Assembly (NCBI GenBank): GCA_037962975.1
Contig: CM075671.1
Span: 44,912,501-44,976,500, forward strand
Direction: 5' to 3'
Origin: Clitoria ternatea
Lineage: Eukaryota > Streptophyta > Magnoliopsida > Fabales > Fabaceae
Length of the DNA: 64,000 bases
The notes beneath the pieces were generated by a model that worked only from the letters and a program-made list of their open reading frames with translations, did no database searches and was not told the origin of the DNA. This document shows positions 24,985 through 37,389 of this stretch, piece by piece. The translations under genes and the position numbers were made by a program. The first letter of the stretch is position 1, and every line of letters begins with the position of its first letter.

Positions 24985-27900
24985 TATCTGGACAGAGGAT
25001 GCTGGCATCACATGACAGGAAGAAGGTCTATGTTCCTAGACCTAGAGCAGTTTAAAGGTGGATCTGTCACCTTTGGAGGAAACCAGATTGGAAGAATCAT
25101 TGGGTCTGGTAAAGTGGGTAAACTTCCTTCACCTATAATTAAAAATATATTTCTTGTTGAAGGTCTGAGACATAAGCTATTGAGCATCAGTCAATTTTAT
25201 GACAGTGGGTACCAAGTCTCTTTTGACAAAAATAAGTGTACTGTCATCAATCGTGATGAAAGCATTCTCTTTAATGCAAACAGACATAACAACCTTTATA
25301 AAGTTGACTTGAATGAACTGAATGATCAAACTATAACATGTTTATTTTCAAACTCTGAAGAGAGATAGACCTAGCACAAAAAGCTTGGGCATGTTAGTTT
25401 AAAGCTTAATTCAAAACTTCACAGAAAGGATCTTGTTAAGGGGTTACCAAAAATCTCCTTTAACAGTTCCTTGCCCTGTGAAGCATGCCAAAATGGGAAA
25501 TAACACAAAACTTCTTTTAAAAACAAGGATGTTGTTTCCACGACCAGACCTCTGGAACTATTACATTTAGATCTATTCGGTCCTTCTCAAGTACAAAGTC
25601 TGGCAGGAAAGAAGTATGGATTTTTCATTGTTGATGACTACACAAGATTAACATAGGTATACTTCCTGGCCTACAAGGATGAGTCTATAAAAGTATTTAA
25701 AATTTTCTGTAAGAAAATTCAAAATAAGATAGGCTACTATATTGGTACAATAAGAAGTGATCATGACAGGGAATTTGATAATGAAATTTTTGAAAAATTC
25801 TACAATGAGTCTAGTATAACTCATAGTTTTTCCTCCCTAAGAATGCCACAACAAAATGGTGTTGTGGAAAGGAAAAATAGATCCTTGCAGGAAATGTCCA
25901 GAACTATGCTTTGTGAAAACAATCTTCCAAAATATTTCTGGGCAGAAGTTGTGAGTACTTCTTGTAATATTCAAAACAAAGTCTTTATCATACCAATACT
26001 GAATAAAACTCCTTATGAATTATGGAAGGGTAAAAAACCCAACATCTCATATTTTCATCCTTTCGGATTCACCTGTTATATTTTGGACACTAAAGATTAC
26101 CTTGGAAAATTTGATTCAAAATATGACAAAGGAATATTTATGGGTTCAACCATATCAAAATCTAACAGAGTATTTAACACTCGAACTCAAATCATAGAAG
26201 AATATTTACATGTAAGATTTGATGATCTTTAAAAGACTGACAGGAAACTGACAGATCTAGATTCTGATGATGCAGGAATTCAGCAAGAACTTGAGCAACC
26301 AGAAGAACAAAGAAAAACAAATGATCAATCGGAACTAGCTGATCCTAAAAATCCTGAACAAGATTAGTTCTCTGAATTAGAAAGGCCAACGGACTGGAAA
26401 TTTAAAGCCTATTATCCTTTAGACCTCATAATTAGAGATCAAGCAGCTAGTGTTAAAACCAGTTCCATCCTTCACAATCAGTCATCAATTGCTCTTATTT
26501 TAGAATTAGAACCAAAGAATGTTGTGGAAGCTCTGAAAGATACTGATTGGATCATAGCTTACAAGAAGAGTTGAATCAATTTGAGAGAAATAAAGTATGG
26601 AGACTTGTTCCTAAGCCTAAAGATAATAGCATTATTAGAACTAACTGGGTATTCAGAAATAAGCTTAATGAAGATGGTAAGGTCATCAGAAATAAAGACA
26701 GACTAGTAGCTCAAGGCTACAATAAACAAGAAGGTATAAATTTCACTGAAACTTTTTCCCCTGTGGCCATACTTGAGGCTATCAGGATACTTCTTGCATT
26801 TGTTATTTTTAAAGGAATAACATTATATCAGATGAATGTAAATAGTGCTTTTCTAAATGGTTTCATTGAAGAAGAAGTTATGTAAAACAACCTCCTAGTT
26901 TTGAAGATGTGTCTCTTCCTAACCACGTTTTCAAATTAAGTAAAGCACTGTATGGTCTGAAACAGGCTCCTAAAGCTTGAGACAATAGACTTAGTTCCTT
27001 TCTTATTTCAAAAAGCTTTACTAGAGGACAAGTCGACAACCCTCTTCAGAAAAAGCTCTAAGAAAAACTTTATTATTGTGCAAATTTATGTGGATGACAT
27101 TGTTTTTGGTGTTATTGATGATAGTTTGTGTAAAGAGTTTTCTAAAATGGTGCAAGCAGAATTTGAAATGAGTATGATGGGAGAACTTAAATTCTTCCTA
27201 GGCTTACAAATTCAATAGACTAGTGATGGTATTTTCATCCATCAACAGAAGTACACAAAGGAGCTACTTAAAAAGTTTAAAATGGTTGATGCTAAAGCCG
27301 TGAGTACTCCTATGCATCCAAACTACATCATAAATAAAGATGAGTCTAGTACATCAGTGGATCAAACCTTGTATAAAGGAATGATTGGTTCACTTCTATA
27401 TCTTACATCCAACAAACCTGACATAATGTTTAGTGTTTACATGTGTGCAAGATATCAAATCAGATCCTAAGGAATCATATCTATCTACAGTGAAGAGGAT
27501 TCTGAGGTATCTTGTTGGCACCACTAACCTTGGGCTATTCTACAAAAGAACAGACTCTTTCTTTCTCTCTATATTTTATGATGAACATTTTTTAGGAGAT
27601 ATAGTTGATAAAAAAAGTACAAGTGGTGGATGTCATTTCTTGGGAAGCAATCTAATATCATGGGGTAGCAAAAAGAAAAACTCCATTGCACTTTCTACAG
27701 CTGAAGCAAAATACATATCTGTAGCAAGGTGTTACTCTCAACTCCTTTGGATAAAATATCAAATTGAAAATTACTCAATCAAAGAAGGAGAAATTATGAT
27801 GTTCTGTTTAGCACTCCAAAGCAAAGCACATAGAAGTAAAATATCACTTTATGAGAGACTATATGCAAAAAGGAGTTCTATACATTAGTAGGTTGACATC
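24985..27900 (+). pseudogene. Sirevirus pol: protease, integrase, RT, RNase H, broken
   Basis: In Copia order. Protease near 24985: the catalytic Asp-Ser-Gly reads Asp-Arg-Gly. Pre-integrase zinc region 25140-25500 includes LGHVSLKLN and CEACQNG. In the integrase core, HLDLFGP, IRSDHDREF and NGVVERKNR keep the catalytic D, D, E (25560-25880). RT (26547-27230) has QMNVNSAFLNGFIEEEV; after a frameshift LSKALYGLKQAPKA is followed by TGA where Trp is usual, and the catalytic IYVDDIVFG is kept near 27085. RNase H at 27470-27800 includes KSTSGGCHFLG and ALSTAEAKY. Stops at 25366, 26230 and 26883 and several shifts break it. Lineage is clear; function is lost. Confidence 0.85.
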
Positions 27901-28298
27901 TTTACTAAGCCTCGGACAGAGGCCAGGTTTACTTTTATTTAGCATAATTTAAATTTGAAAATAATTACTTGATAAGTCTAGTGCATGAAAAGTCTGATGT
28001 TTGTAATACCTTGACTTGTTTGACTTCACACTTGACTCTACATTATTCTGAGAGACTTCTTTTGTAAATTATTTTTTTAACTTTTTATAACGTGGCAGCA
28101 GTTATCATTTTTTTGTATAACCATTTTCCGAACGTGTTTTCTCTCTCCACTTTATTCGTAAGCTTTCACCCTATACATTTGCGTCCCTTCACTTACATTT
28201 TTCCCACCCTTTTTGCTAAACCTTTCTCTTACTACTTTGAACTCTCTTTCAAAAACTTCTCTACTTAAAACCCTTTCTTCTTCATCTTTAATTGAGAA

Positions 28299-30210
28299 AT
28301 GGCATTTAAAGTTTTAGATATTGTTGAATCATCTGTGTTTAACTTGAAGCAGCATAGAATTTATGGATGAGATATCTCTGAGGAGATAAATGTTATTGGC
28401 TGGATGAAGTTTTGTCATGATCAAGAACCCTACTCTCCAGCTCTGGTTCTTAGTTTCTAGAGGACGGCCTCGTTGGATAAATCCAAGTTCATTGTTCTGG
28501 GAAAGCTTCGGGGAAAATCTATTGAAATCTCAAAGGATGTTATCGCAACTGTTACAGCCTGTCCTAATGTTGGTGAAGTTTATGCTGAAGATTTTGAGTA
28601 TAATGTTGTCTCCTCTCTAGAGATAAACCAGATGCTCCATGGAATAGAGCGACCCGCGAAGCCAGTCTCTAGGTCTCTTCTTCCAAAGGTCAAGATGTTA
28701 CATCTTGTTATAAAGCAAGTTTTTTGCCTTAGGAAAGGTGTGAAAGACACTGTAAGCAAGCTGGATAGATTCTACATGCACCACATGCTTACAAAGGAGA
28801 ATTTTAGTCTGCCTAATGTGATTATGACTTATCTGATCTCTTCCATTGGCAAGAAGCAGAATAAGATTCCATACCCCGCGGTTCTCATGAAGGTGTTTGC
28901 ACTCAAGAATGTGTAAACTGGCACTATCGGTGACTTAGTTACTCCATCTCCTATGGTTAGTAAGTAGCCTACCTTCTCTCCTCTTTGAGACCAGCCTATG
29001 GATACTCCTCTGCCTCTTCCCAAGAAGAAAAAGTCTACGCCTACCAAGTAGAAGTCTAGGTCTGCTCCCAAGCGTTCAAGAAGTTCATGTTCCACTAAGA
29101 AGATTAGAGAGTTAGTTTTCGATATGTCTAATGAATCCTCTGAAGAATCAAGGTGATCAGACTCCCCTCTCAAGGTGGAACCATGTTAGATGATCCTTCC
29201 TTCTGCTCAAGCATCAGATCCTCCTATGCATCATGTCTCTGCTTCAACCAAAGAAACCTCGGACTCTGATGACCATCTCTCTATTGGTCAAATACAACAT
29301 CGGGAAAAAGAAACATACCAAAGTTGTTACCCCTAAGGCTCCACAGACTCCACGTCCTCAATTCTGTCCCTTATTCGAATCATATTTAAAGAAATTAATT
29401 GGTGATGAAGTGTTTGAATTATTTGTCTCTGCCTTCACTTCTTTGCATCCACATATTTCAGTTGCAGGTTAGAATGGCTTAACTTGGAGTCATAAATTTG
29501 CTAAAATGCATGATGAATATCAGCAGCTTATGGCAGAAAATCATGATACTCTTCAGTAATGTGGTGGATATCTATGGTTATTTGAAGCATAACCCAGTCT
29601 CCAAGGTTCGTGAGTGGGGTTATCTCGATTGGTTGAACCAATTTTATACCACTGTTGGTACCTACAGAAGTGATGCCCAAGGCTTCAAGGCCTCCTTCAA
29701 AAGAAAGAGATCAGACTCTCCTGTGAGAAGTTCTAAGAGAACAAGGTCTGAACCTTTACCTTCCACTAAACCTGAGCCTTTTATTCCTCCTTCTATCCTT
29801 CCTCTCTGTCCTTAGCCTTTTTCTCTTACCATTGTACCTCCCTTTCCACCCCAGACCCCATCTTCCCTTGCCATTATTCCTTGTCCCGCCATCTCTACTG
29901 TCATTCATAAATCTAGACTTCCCTTTCTTTATGTCCCTCACCCTACCCTACCTGAATACATTTCCTATACACCTGTCCTGGACCTTACTGAACCTGGCTA
30001 TACCATCGCTCTCAACCATGTCATTGTTTGTAACCCTGACTTCAACCCTCGTAGACTTCACATCATGCCTTCTGCCCCGAAACACTATCCCTCTCTTCCC
30101 ATAAAAGGGCTTCTAGGCTACCCAGACCTGTTCTCTAATGATGATCATGGCATATTTCATGTACTTCAAGCTAAACAAGCCTCAGTTGCTAGAGACTTGA
30201 AACACGGTTT
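28299..30210 (+). pseudogene. Sirevirus env-like third ORF, 5' part
   Basis: A likely ATG at 28299 (MAFKVLDIVESSVFN) is followed by in-frame TGA and TAG stops, then a good stretch at 28473-28916 with SKFIVLGKLRGKSIEISKD and LPKVKMLHLVIKQVF. After 28920 come Pro/Ser/Lys-rich linkers, a 29498-29815 segment (DIYGYLKHNPVSKVREWG) and a Pro-rich region to 30210, where the nested element interrupts it. Position downstream of pol, composition and the reappearing coding end at 33920 fit the 'envelope-like' ORF of SIRE-type elements. Its role is unproven in the family, and no clear membrane segment is seen in the readable parts. Confidence 0.6.
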
Positions 30211-33200
30211 TGTGAGACACCCAAAAAAACACAGGTAAATTTTTTACGTTTTATAAATCGTTTTAGACAAAGAAATAACGTGGTGAAGTTTTAATTCAAT
30301 ACCCCGGATCTATGAAAAACCTGTCTCATATATGGAGATATGAGAAGGCGAGTCAAGAATAATTATTAAGAAGTTTTGAATTAAACACAATGGAAGAATT
30401 GATTAAAATAATGTCGTATAATTGAATCTAAAGAAGATGAATTCCATGAAATTTAATAATTCATAAACACCTCACTTAAACTCTTAAGAGTATGTAAATT
30501 TAGTGTACAAAACTTCGTATAAACATGGCATGATTCAAAAATACTAAACTTGTGAGAAAACTAATGAAGATAAGTAAGAACAGCACCATGAATTGATTCA
30601 ACCCCATGTATGAATTGATTCATGCGTTACTGATATGCCAAGTTTCCAAATGTAAGTGAATGAATTGATTCCCCTTGCAAGTGAATCGATTCATATATTT
30701 TTAATGCATAAAGTCATGTGATTCAAGGGAATGAATCGATTCCTACATATGGGTGAATCGATTCACGCGTGAGTGAGTGCTAGGAACAGTGAAAACAAAA
30801 GAGGTTGAATCGATTAAAGTACACAGTGTGAATCGATTCACACATTTCTGCCAAATTAAACAGTGATTCCAGAACTCATTGAATCGATTCAAGGATATAG
30901 ATGAATCGATTCAAACTTATCCCCTACTGCATTTTATGTAGAAAATCAGCTAGATTCTAACTTCTAATCACCCTATCTCATTCAAATCAAATCCAATGAC
31001 CATCAAAATTTAACACAAGCTAAAATACATTATTTGTGAGGTGTGGCTACCGGCCGCACACAAAAATTCCTAAAAACGAGGGAAATATGCGCATAAATAC
31101 GTTTAACTCATTTCAAGGCATTTTGAGGCAACTTAGGAATCCATTCTCTATAAAATTGGACCATTCCTTTTCCCGCAAATCATAAATAACATGTTTAAGC
31201 TAATGGCCTCATCACATCACCTCAAGACTTCATGAATCATAATTTGACCCTACTAGTTCCTTACTCATGCATAAACAATCATGGAAATCTTTAAATATGC
31301 ATCCCATCATATCACCATTCATAATTCTCATCATTTGTTCATCAATTTGAGCAAAGTTCAAATATCACACACTAGCATCATACATCACCAAGGTCAAAAC
31401 CGAAATTTGGGCATATATGTAGGTTCCAATTTTCACACATGACCTACAAAACCAATATACATCATCCTAATTACAACAATCATAATTCTTATCATGGCTA
31501 CACAAAATCAATAGGTTGCCGGCCAAAGCACTTCCTATACACCTATTTACCTCCTTCCAAAAAATGTACTCCAAAAGAGTTTCACTCCTCCCATGAGTGA
31601 CCTGCATCACAAATCTAAAAAGTAGACAACATGGGAGAGTGAGTCATATGTTCCAAAAGTATGAATATGAATACCATGTGATTATGTGCATATGAATCAT
31701 ACATGTATACTTTGCATTCACATACAACTTAACATCAATCATCATTACACAAAATAAGCATCATCATGAAATAAAGCAAGGTAAGGCATTTAACATATAA
31801 TCTAGTCCTTCAATAATTGGACTATTACACATCCCATCCTTTCAATCAATTTACTCTTGATATTCATATCTTTTATGTTGTCTTATTACAACTCCTAATC
31901 CACAACACAACCATCTCCATATATCATCTCCTTTGGCATACTTCTTGCTATATGCAAATGCTCTTAAGCTAATGCATATGCACAATGGAATATTTCGACA
32001 ATTGCAGATCAGACTGTGGGATATAAACACCGAATGTGGGATTTAAGTATGACCATCTAATCATACCCCTACTGCAGTAGTAAAATATGTACACTTATCC
32101 TTAAATTGCATGCATTTTACCAATTATTTTACTGGTACCAAACCGCATCGCCCATCTTATAACACCTGGTCATTTTCACCATGACCGAGGTAAATAACAT
32201 ATTCAACATATGGTGTTGCGGGCTGGCCAGATCTCAAATCATGGCAGCTGTGATCTCAAAGACCACTGGGGTCACCTGCTCATCAAGAGCCACCCACCAC
32301 AAGGGTCGGCCACATGTAGCTCCCCATAGCAATACATGGGCAGCTTCGTGACTTACACACCGAGTCACAGGGGAAAATGAAATTGCTCGTGCACCGAGCC
32401 ACCCTCCCACTAGGTCGGCCGAGGGAACTCCCCTAACGTTCCAACATCGGCGGCTATACAGTATGCCAGGGATGCAAATGCCAATCATATGCATTTCTCA
32501 CTCTATGCATCATATTCATACCACTCATCATTCATCATTATCATCATTACCAACATCACTACAAGGTTTTCAGTGGATTTATTATTGTTGGTTATTATCA
32601 TTAGTTTAGACTTTTGTGTGGCATTTCAATAGTTCTTATTCACTTCATTCAATTTTTATCATCAACACAACGTCATCAATCTTTCACTATCATTCAAGGT
32701 ATGCTATACATCACACCTATTCTCAATCAAACATCAACACCATTCATTTCATATTTATGGTGGATATAAGCATAACATCATATTATTGATCATTCCACAC
32801 CATCATATAGCATACCATGAATATTCTAAATGCATCAAAGCATGTTGCCAAAACACATCACCAATACCATACACAACATTACAATTCTTCATAACATTTC
32901 AAGCAAGGCAAACATGCATATTGTCACATATGACAATCAACACTATTTTACTCATGTATTTAGAATATAAAGACTCTTCTCCTACCTCAAGAGAAGAATT
33001 CTGATGGATACGATGTACCCGCCTCGTCGTTCGGAATAGGTCCTATATTAACATACATGTAAAACCTCAATCAATCAACTATTCTAAACACAAATTCAAT
33101 TCTAATTGACCATTATTACATCTACAATTCATAACATGCATAGAACATGTTATAAACATCATTTTATCATTTGTTAGGCTTTGGGAATTCCTTCCTATCA

Positions 33201-33905
33201 AGTCACCTCCATTATGTCTAGGGTTACCAAAACACACTTTGAACCCCCAACATTCACACAATTTCATTTATCAACACCTACACCCATCAATGACATGTAT
33301 TCCTTCTTAAAACACACTCTTGAACCAACATTATTCATTTTCCCCAATTTCTCATAGTTAGAGTTTTCACCAAACCCAACCACATTCATAAATGACCATC
33401 AATCTTTCATCTCCTTCCACCCATAAATGCATCTCTACCATAACCCCTCCTAAAAACTCTTATTTATGGCCACCTACCTTAGGGCTTATGCATTAAATGC
33501 TTCTAATAAATACCCATTCACATATATTACTCCCCTAAATCATAAGAACTCATAACCACATCATTAACCTATCCAAAATGGTAAAAGAGGCTTACCTCAC
33601 CCAAAAACGAAAATGGGTTCCAAGAGGGGGAGAGAGAGCCAACAAAAATGAAAGGAAAGAGGAAGAAGACTCCAAGCTCCAAGCTTCCCCTTAAGCTCCT
33701 TTGAAAACAAAAATGGGAGATGAAGAAAGAGCACCATCTTTTGCCAAGGGTTTTCGAAAAAAGAAGAGAGGAAGAAGAATAAAGTAGAAGGCGAAATGAA
33801 ATATTTGCCATAATGGACCAAGAAGCTGACGGAAAAGAAGAGAGAAATATAGGCTTTTGATTTTTATTTTAACCCCCTTCATTAAAAGTTCATCGTTTTA
33901 CCACA
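30211..33905 (-). mobile_element. Second large LTR-like element nested in the Sirevirus
   Basis: Starts tgtgagacaccc and probably ends accaca, about 3.7 kb. Like the solo LTR at 9805-13379 it has a tggtaaattttt-like word near the left end, a two-exon-like minus-strand leader near the right end (gcttacctca at 33590; ccaagctccaagc at 33674) and a cctacctcaagagaag block near 32978, so the two are distant members of one family. No coding region or PBS was found. No clean TSD was found, so the right boundary may be tens of bases off or truncated. Confidence 0.55.
30589..30913. repeat. Dispersed array of TGAATCGATTCA palindromes
   Basis: Ten copies of the palindrome tgaat(c/t)gattca or one-base variants start at 30589, 30611, 30661, 30682, 30732, 30754, 30806, 30829, 30880 and 30902. 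They occur mostly in pairs about 21-23 bases apart, with pair starts about 70-76 bases apart. Flanking sequence differs from copy to copy, so it is the word that is kept. Confidence 0.85.
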
Positions 33906-34197
33906 AATAGGATCTTTATTTGGGCTCAATACTTTATCAAAAAATTATTCCGAATATATATTCAGACTTTATCAAGAATTGTCCTGTTGCCACTCCTTGG
34001 AAGAAGATTATATTTGTTGTACCTCGCAGACCTCCGCCTACCAAATGGATTTCTCTGGGTAGATTGAAGAAGCGAATGCCTCCGAAGTACAGGTCTTACT
34101 ACAAAGGTCCTTATCAAGCTAAGGAGCTTTCGGCAGCCATTCTTCATAGTCTCTGGATTTCTTCTCACCCAACTGAAGCTCATGCTGACGATTTGTA
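33906..34197 (+). pseudogene. Sirevirus env-like third ORF, 3' part
   Basis: Coding sequence resumes after the nested element with YQKIIPNIYSDFIKNCPVA, then VPRRPPPTKWISLGRLKKR and YKGPYQAKELSAAILHSLW, ending at TAG 34195-34197. It continues the ORF interrupted at 30210, judged by position and composition; the join cannot be exact because the right edge of the insertion is uncertain. Confidence 0.5.
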
Positions 34198-34651
34198 GAG
34201 CCATTATCTTTACACGCTTCGATCCTACTCTTATACCTCGTTTTCCCCAATCCTATTTTTCAATACCGGCCCTCTTTAATCACTTTTAATTCACCTTACA
34301 TTTTTATTTTTTAGACTCATTATTTTACAATTATTTCTGTTGTATCACCTCTTTTTAGCTCCTCTCTTATTTATGATTTACTTTTTAGTCTCAGTGATGT
34401 CCTTTCTTTTGTTGATCCCAAAAAGAGGAGAAAGTTTATAAGTCTTTTCGTATAAGTGATGACTAGTCTAATGTAGTCTATTGTATGCACTATCTTTTTG
34501 GTTTAATGAAGAATCATCTTATTTCTATCTGATCCTGCAATTAATCTCTAACTCTTGTTATATGTACTCAATCTGATACTTTATTCTCCCTGTATCACAG
34601 ACTTTGTTTATGAAAAAGACTTGATGTTTGTCACCAACAAAGAGGGAAGAT
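34198..34651 (+). other. Region before the 3' LTR with repeated purine tracts
   Basis: Holds cccaaaaagaggagaaag near 34408 and caacaaagagggaaga at 34635-34650. The second abuts the LTR and is the working polypurine tract; the first is an upstream one, as Sireviruses commonly have. Confidence 0.6.
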
Positions 34652-35956
34652 TGTTGAGAAAAAGTATGGATGAAAAAGAATTTTTTCTAAGTTATTTTGG
34701 ACTAGACCCCAGACTCTATACCCTTGGATTTGTTAATATAACTCATCAAATATTTTTGTTTGGAAATAAAGTCTGTACTATCTGTGACTAATCTATGTGC
34801 CGAAGTATTTTCAGGATACAAGTATTAGGCTATAAAACAAAGGGGGCGTATCAACATCCAAAAGTACTGCAGACAATCAAAAGTCTAATAAAAGCATTCC
34901 AATCAAAGAGTCATTCTCAACGTTCCTAAATTTTATATTAAGTGATGTATTAGGATTCATGTTCTTATCATATATGTGTGCTTATCATCTAGGAACACAA
35001 GGAACAAGATCAAGATCAGCAGCAATTGTGAGCATACCTACCTCTATGCATACTGATCATATTCAAAGCTTGTGTCAGAATATTTTAGAAGGTCCTTGGA
35101 GCACCGGCATTCTACTTGACTCTCAATCAAGAAATAGATTATGAATGGTTTATGCATGGGAATGCATGAGAAACCTTTTTGTGAAAGAACTAAAGAAGTC
35201 TTCTACCATCCCCTTGAATCTGTTTTATCCTCAAGGTCTGTTAGCAAGAAGCTTAAAGCAAATACCTTTAAAGGATTTCCAACGTCTATATCTCCTTTCA
35301 AGAAGCAGTGACAGTCATATCCTCTAGCTTCTATAAATACCAAAGAAGTTTAAACTTTAAGAGATAGAGTCACTCCTAGAAATCTTACGAGCTTGCATTA
35401 CAAACTCTTTCAAGTTTTAATTCTCTTGTTCATTCTTTTCTTGTAAGACAAAGACCTTCACTGTTTATTCCGCCTTTACCAGACCTTGGTCTTGTGTCAT
35501 AACTTAGTGTACAAATTCAATTGTATATCTCTTATACATTAAGTTCTGTGAATTACGTTAATTCATTCAAACACCTTGTAAAGTCTGGTAGGTTACCAGA
35601 ACTCGTTAGTATGGAAAACACTATTTTACCTAAAGAGGCTTTTGAAAGAATACTTGGGTTGAGCCAGGAGTAGCTTGTTGAAAGAATAATTGGGTTTAAG
35701 TCAGAAGTGGTCGAAGTCAAGAATACTTGTGGTATAGGTCTGGTGTTGTTGTAAAGGAAATTTTATAATAGTGGAAATCCTTCAAGTTAGAAGGGACTAG
35801 ACGTAGCTTCTGAGTTGGAAGTAAACTAGTATAAATTCTATGTTGATTTCTTCTATCTTCCACTTATCTGATCACTTGTGTTATTTGGTTCTTATTTTTC
35901 ATGAAAAGAGTCTATGACTTATTCACCCTTTTTCTAAGTCTGACTCTAAACCAGCT
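34652..35956 (+). repeat. 3' LTR of the Sirevirus
   Basis: 1305 bp; starts tgttgagaaa directly after the purine tract caacaaagagggaaga. TATAAATA lies at 35332-35339. The last bases read ccagct where the 5' copy has ccatca; the TATTC duplication just outside supports the boundary despite those changes. Confidence 0.85.
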
Positions 35957-35961
35957 TATTC

Positions 35962-36530
35962 CATTAACACTTCCAAGGCTCTCACCAAGCCCTAATCGTT
36001 AGGATGAAGTTGACTCATTACGTAGTTGAGGCATAAGAGTACTCTCATCTCAAACTCTGTCACGGGGAATTTTATTCCGATCTTGGCAAAGACCATCTCG
36101 TACATAAAGAGGTATCACGATCCTGGTTGATGGCAAATAAGACTCGTTATTAAGGGAGAGATTACAATGAAGAAGTCTTTAAACTTTTCACGAGAATGTA
36201 CTTCAAATCATAGACTTATACATCGTCCTCGTCTGTGGAATATTTAGAGGCGAGACTCAACGGTTCGACATGGACCTATAAATATTGGTCTTTTGCTTTT
36301 CCCGTAATCTTAATTGATCTGATGTGCTAGGACATTTATCTTTATCAGGTCCGTAGCCATGACTCTAAAGGAGTTAGTTCTAGAATATCCTTCAGACATC
36401 ATAGAGGTTTCTCTGTGTTGAAGTAAATGGGATAAACTATAAAAAGCCATATCATTAGTATGATAAAACTTAGAACTAGAACCAAACTCATTATCAGAAC
36501 CTATATATATGGGGAGCATTAACTTAGGTT
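35962..36530 (-). pseudogene. Antisense ORF of the Tat-like element, N-terminal part
   Basis: Read on the minus strand from about 36530, it begins with a Ser-rich leader (LMLPIYIGSDNEFGSSSK). After stops it reaches a conserved block at 36100-35970 with MYEMVFAKIGIKFPVTEF, RVLLCLNYVMSQLHPND and, after one stop, GLVRALEV. That pattern (hydrophobic FP...F..R.L......QLHPN.W) is what I know as the 'putative gypsy type transposon' domain, Pfam PF04195. The expected Trp after HPND is a TAG stop. Reading resumes at 21791 on the other side of the Copia insertion. Confidence 0.55.
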
Positions 36531-36901
36531 TAGAAGAAGAGTCAGAATAGGGACAAAGTTCTTTATATATCTGTCCATTTGTTCACGAGTAAGTGTCCTT
36601 CAAGGACGTGTAACTTCAGAGTTAGCCAGCCTAGGTAATGCTTGCATGAACTCCCTATGATCTCTAGTCCTCAAGATTCGATGTAGTTCTACTTGTCCCA
36701 CCCATAGCTCATGTTGGGATGACACCGACGACCACAATAGCGGCTTTACATATCCCTTATTCATGAAATATAAGTAAAGGAATTAAAAGGAAGAATGTTT
36801 AAATGAGGACAGTGTAAAGGCTATCTTGAGATTGGATGATGTGAACTATTTTCTTTATATGAGCTAGCGGGTCAGCAATAACTTTACACTGGAGATATAT
36901 C

Positions 36902-37310
36902 TGATATCGGCCTAGATGATACTGACTTTGGTTGGCGCCCTAGTATGGAGGACCTTATGAGAGCACCTTACGACACCAGATAATTTGACCTGTGTGTTCT
37001 CCGTGATTGAACTCCTGGTCGAAATTCCTAAGGACCAGTGTGAGGAGAAAGATAAGGGATACATTTGGGGCATACCAGTCTTATACATGTATAGGGTGTT
37101 AGGAATGCCTGTGATTATGTCAGCTTTATCCGTCTTTTATGGAATCTGTACTATCACACACTACATAGGACGTTCTCATCACCCAAATCTATAAATACCA
37201 TATAATTTAAAATATCATAGGACGTACGATATTAATTTACCCAGTATCGACTTGAGCATCAGAGTGTCTTTATAGGTGACACCCTATATCATTCTTCAAC
37301 GTGAGATATC
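36902..37310 (+). repeat. 3' LTR of the Tat-like element
   Basis: Shares its first 300 bases with 14898-15197, has TATAAATA at 37190-37197, and continues through gacttgagcatcagagtgtc, a phrase typical of the R/U5 region of plant gypsy LTRs. The right end, against CACTA sequence, is estimated. Confidence 0.6.
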
Positions 37311-37389
37311 AATGTATTGGTTGGATAGAATCACTACAAAGCTTTCAAATTCCCACTGAGTATAGACATGATTGAATATTATTTCATGT

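Larger units (their letters stand above)
21797..35956 (+). mobile_element. Sirevirus (SIRE/Maximus-type) Ty1/copia retrotransposon with nested insertion
   Basis: Complete outline: 5' LTR 21797-23098, PBS at 23101, gag, protease, integrase, RT and RNase H in Copia order, then an env-like third ORF, purine tracts and 3' LTR 34652-35956. A perfect TSD, TATTC, lies at 21792-21796 and 35957-35961. The third ORF and the two-zinc-knuckle gag place it among Sireviruses. By eye the LTRs differ at roughly one base in ten to fifteen, so the insertion is old. Every ORF has stops or frameshifts. A separate 3.7-kb LTR-like element (30211-33905) interrupts the env-like ORF. Confidence 0.9.
14898..37310 (+). 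mobile_element. Decayed Tat-like Ty3/gypsy element, split by a nested Sirevirus
   Basis: Two related blocks, 14898-15197 and 36902-37310, serve as LTR remnants. They share a gcgccct motif, cctcatgagagcacctta, gtgattgaactcctggt and a ctataaatacc TATA region. Between them in order are gag, protease, RT, RNase H, an integrase tail, a roughly 180-bp tandem repeat and an antisense ORF, the arrangement known in several Tat-lineage elements. About 14.2 kb (21797-35956) is a later Copia insertion. All coding parts are broken by stops and frameshifts. The outer ends are approximate because no target duplication was found, and the 5' LTR is cut just after its TATA box. Confidence 0.7.

Noticed and set aside
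28829..29173. Minus-strand ORF of 114 codons
   Set aside because: Shadow of the Sirevirus env-like ORF.
37331..37340. Left CACTA terminus at tcactacaaag
   Set aside because: The match to CACTACAACAAAAGG fails after eight bases, and coding sequence of the second ORF lies just beside it in the wrong arrangement.
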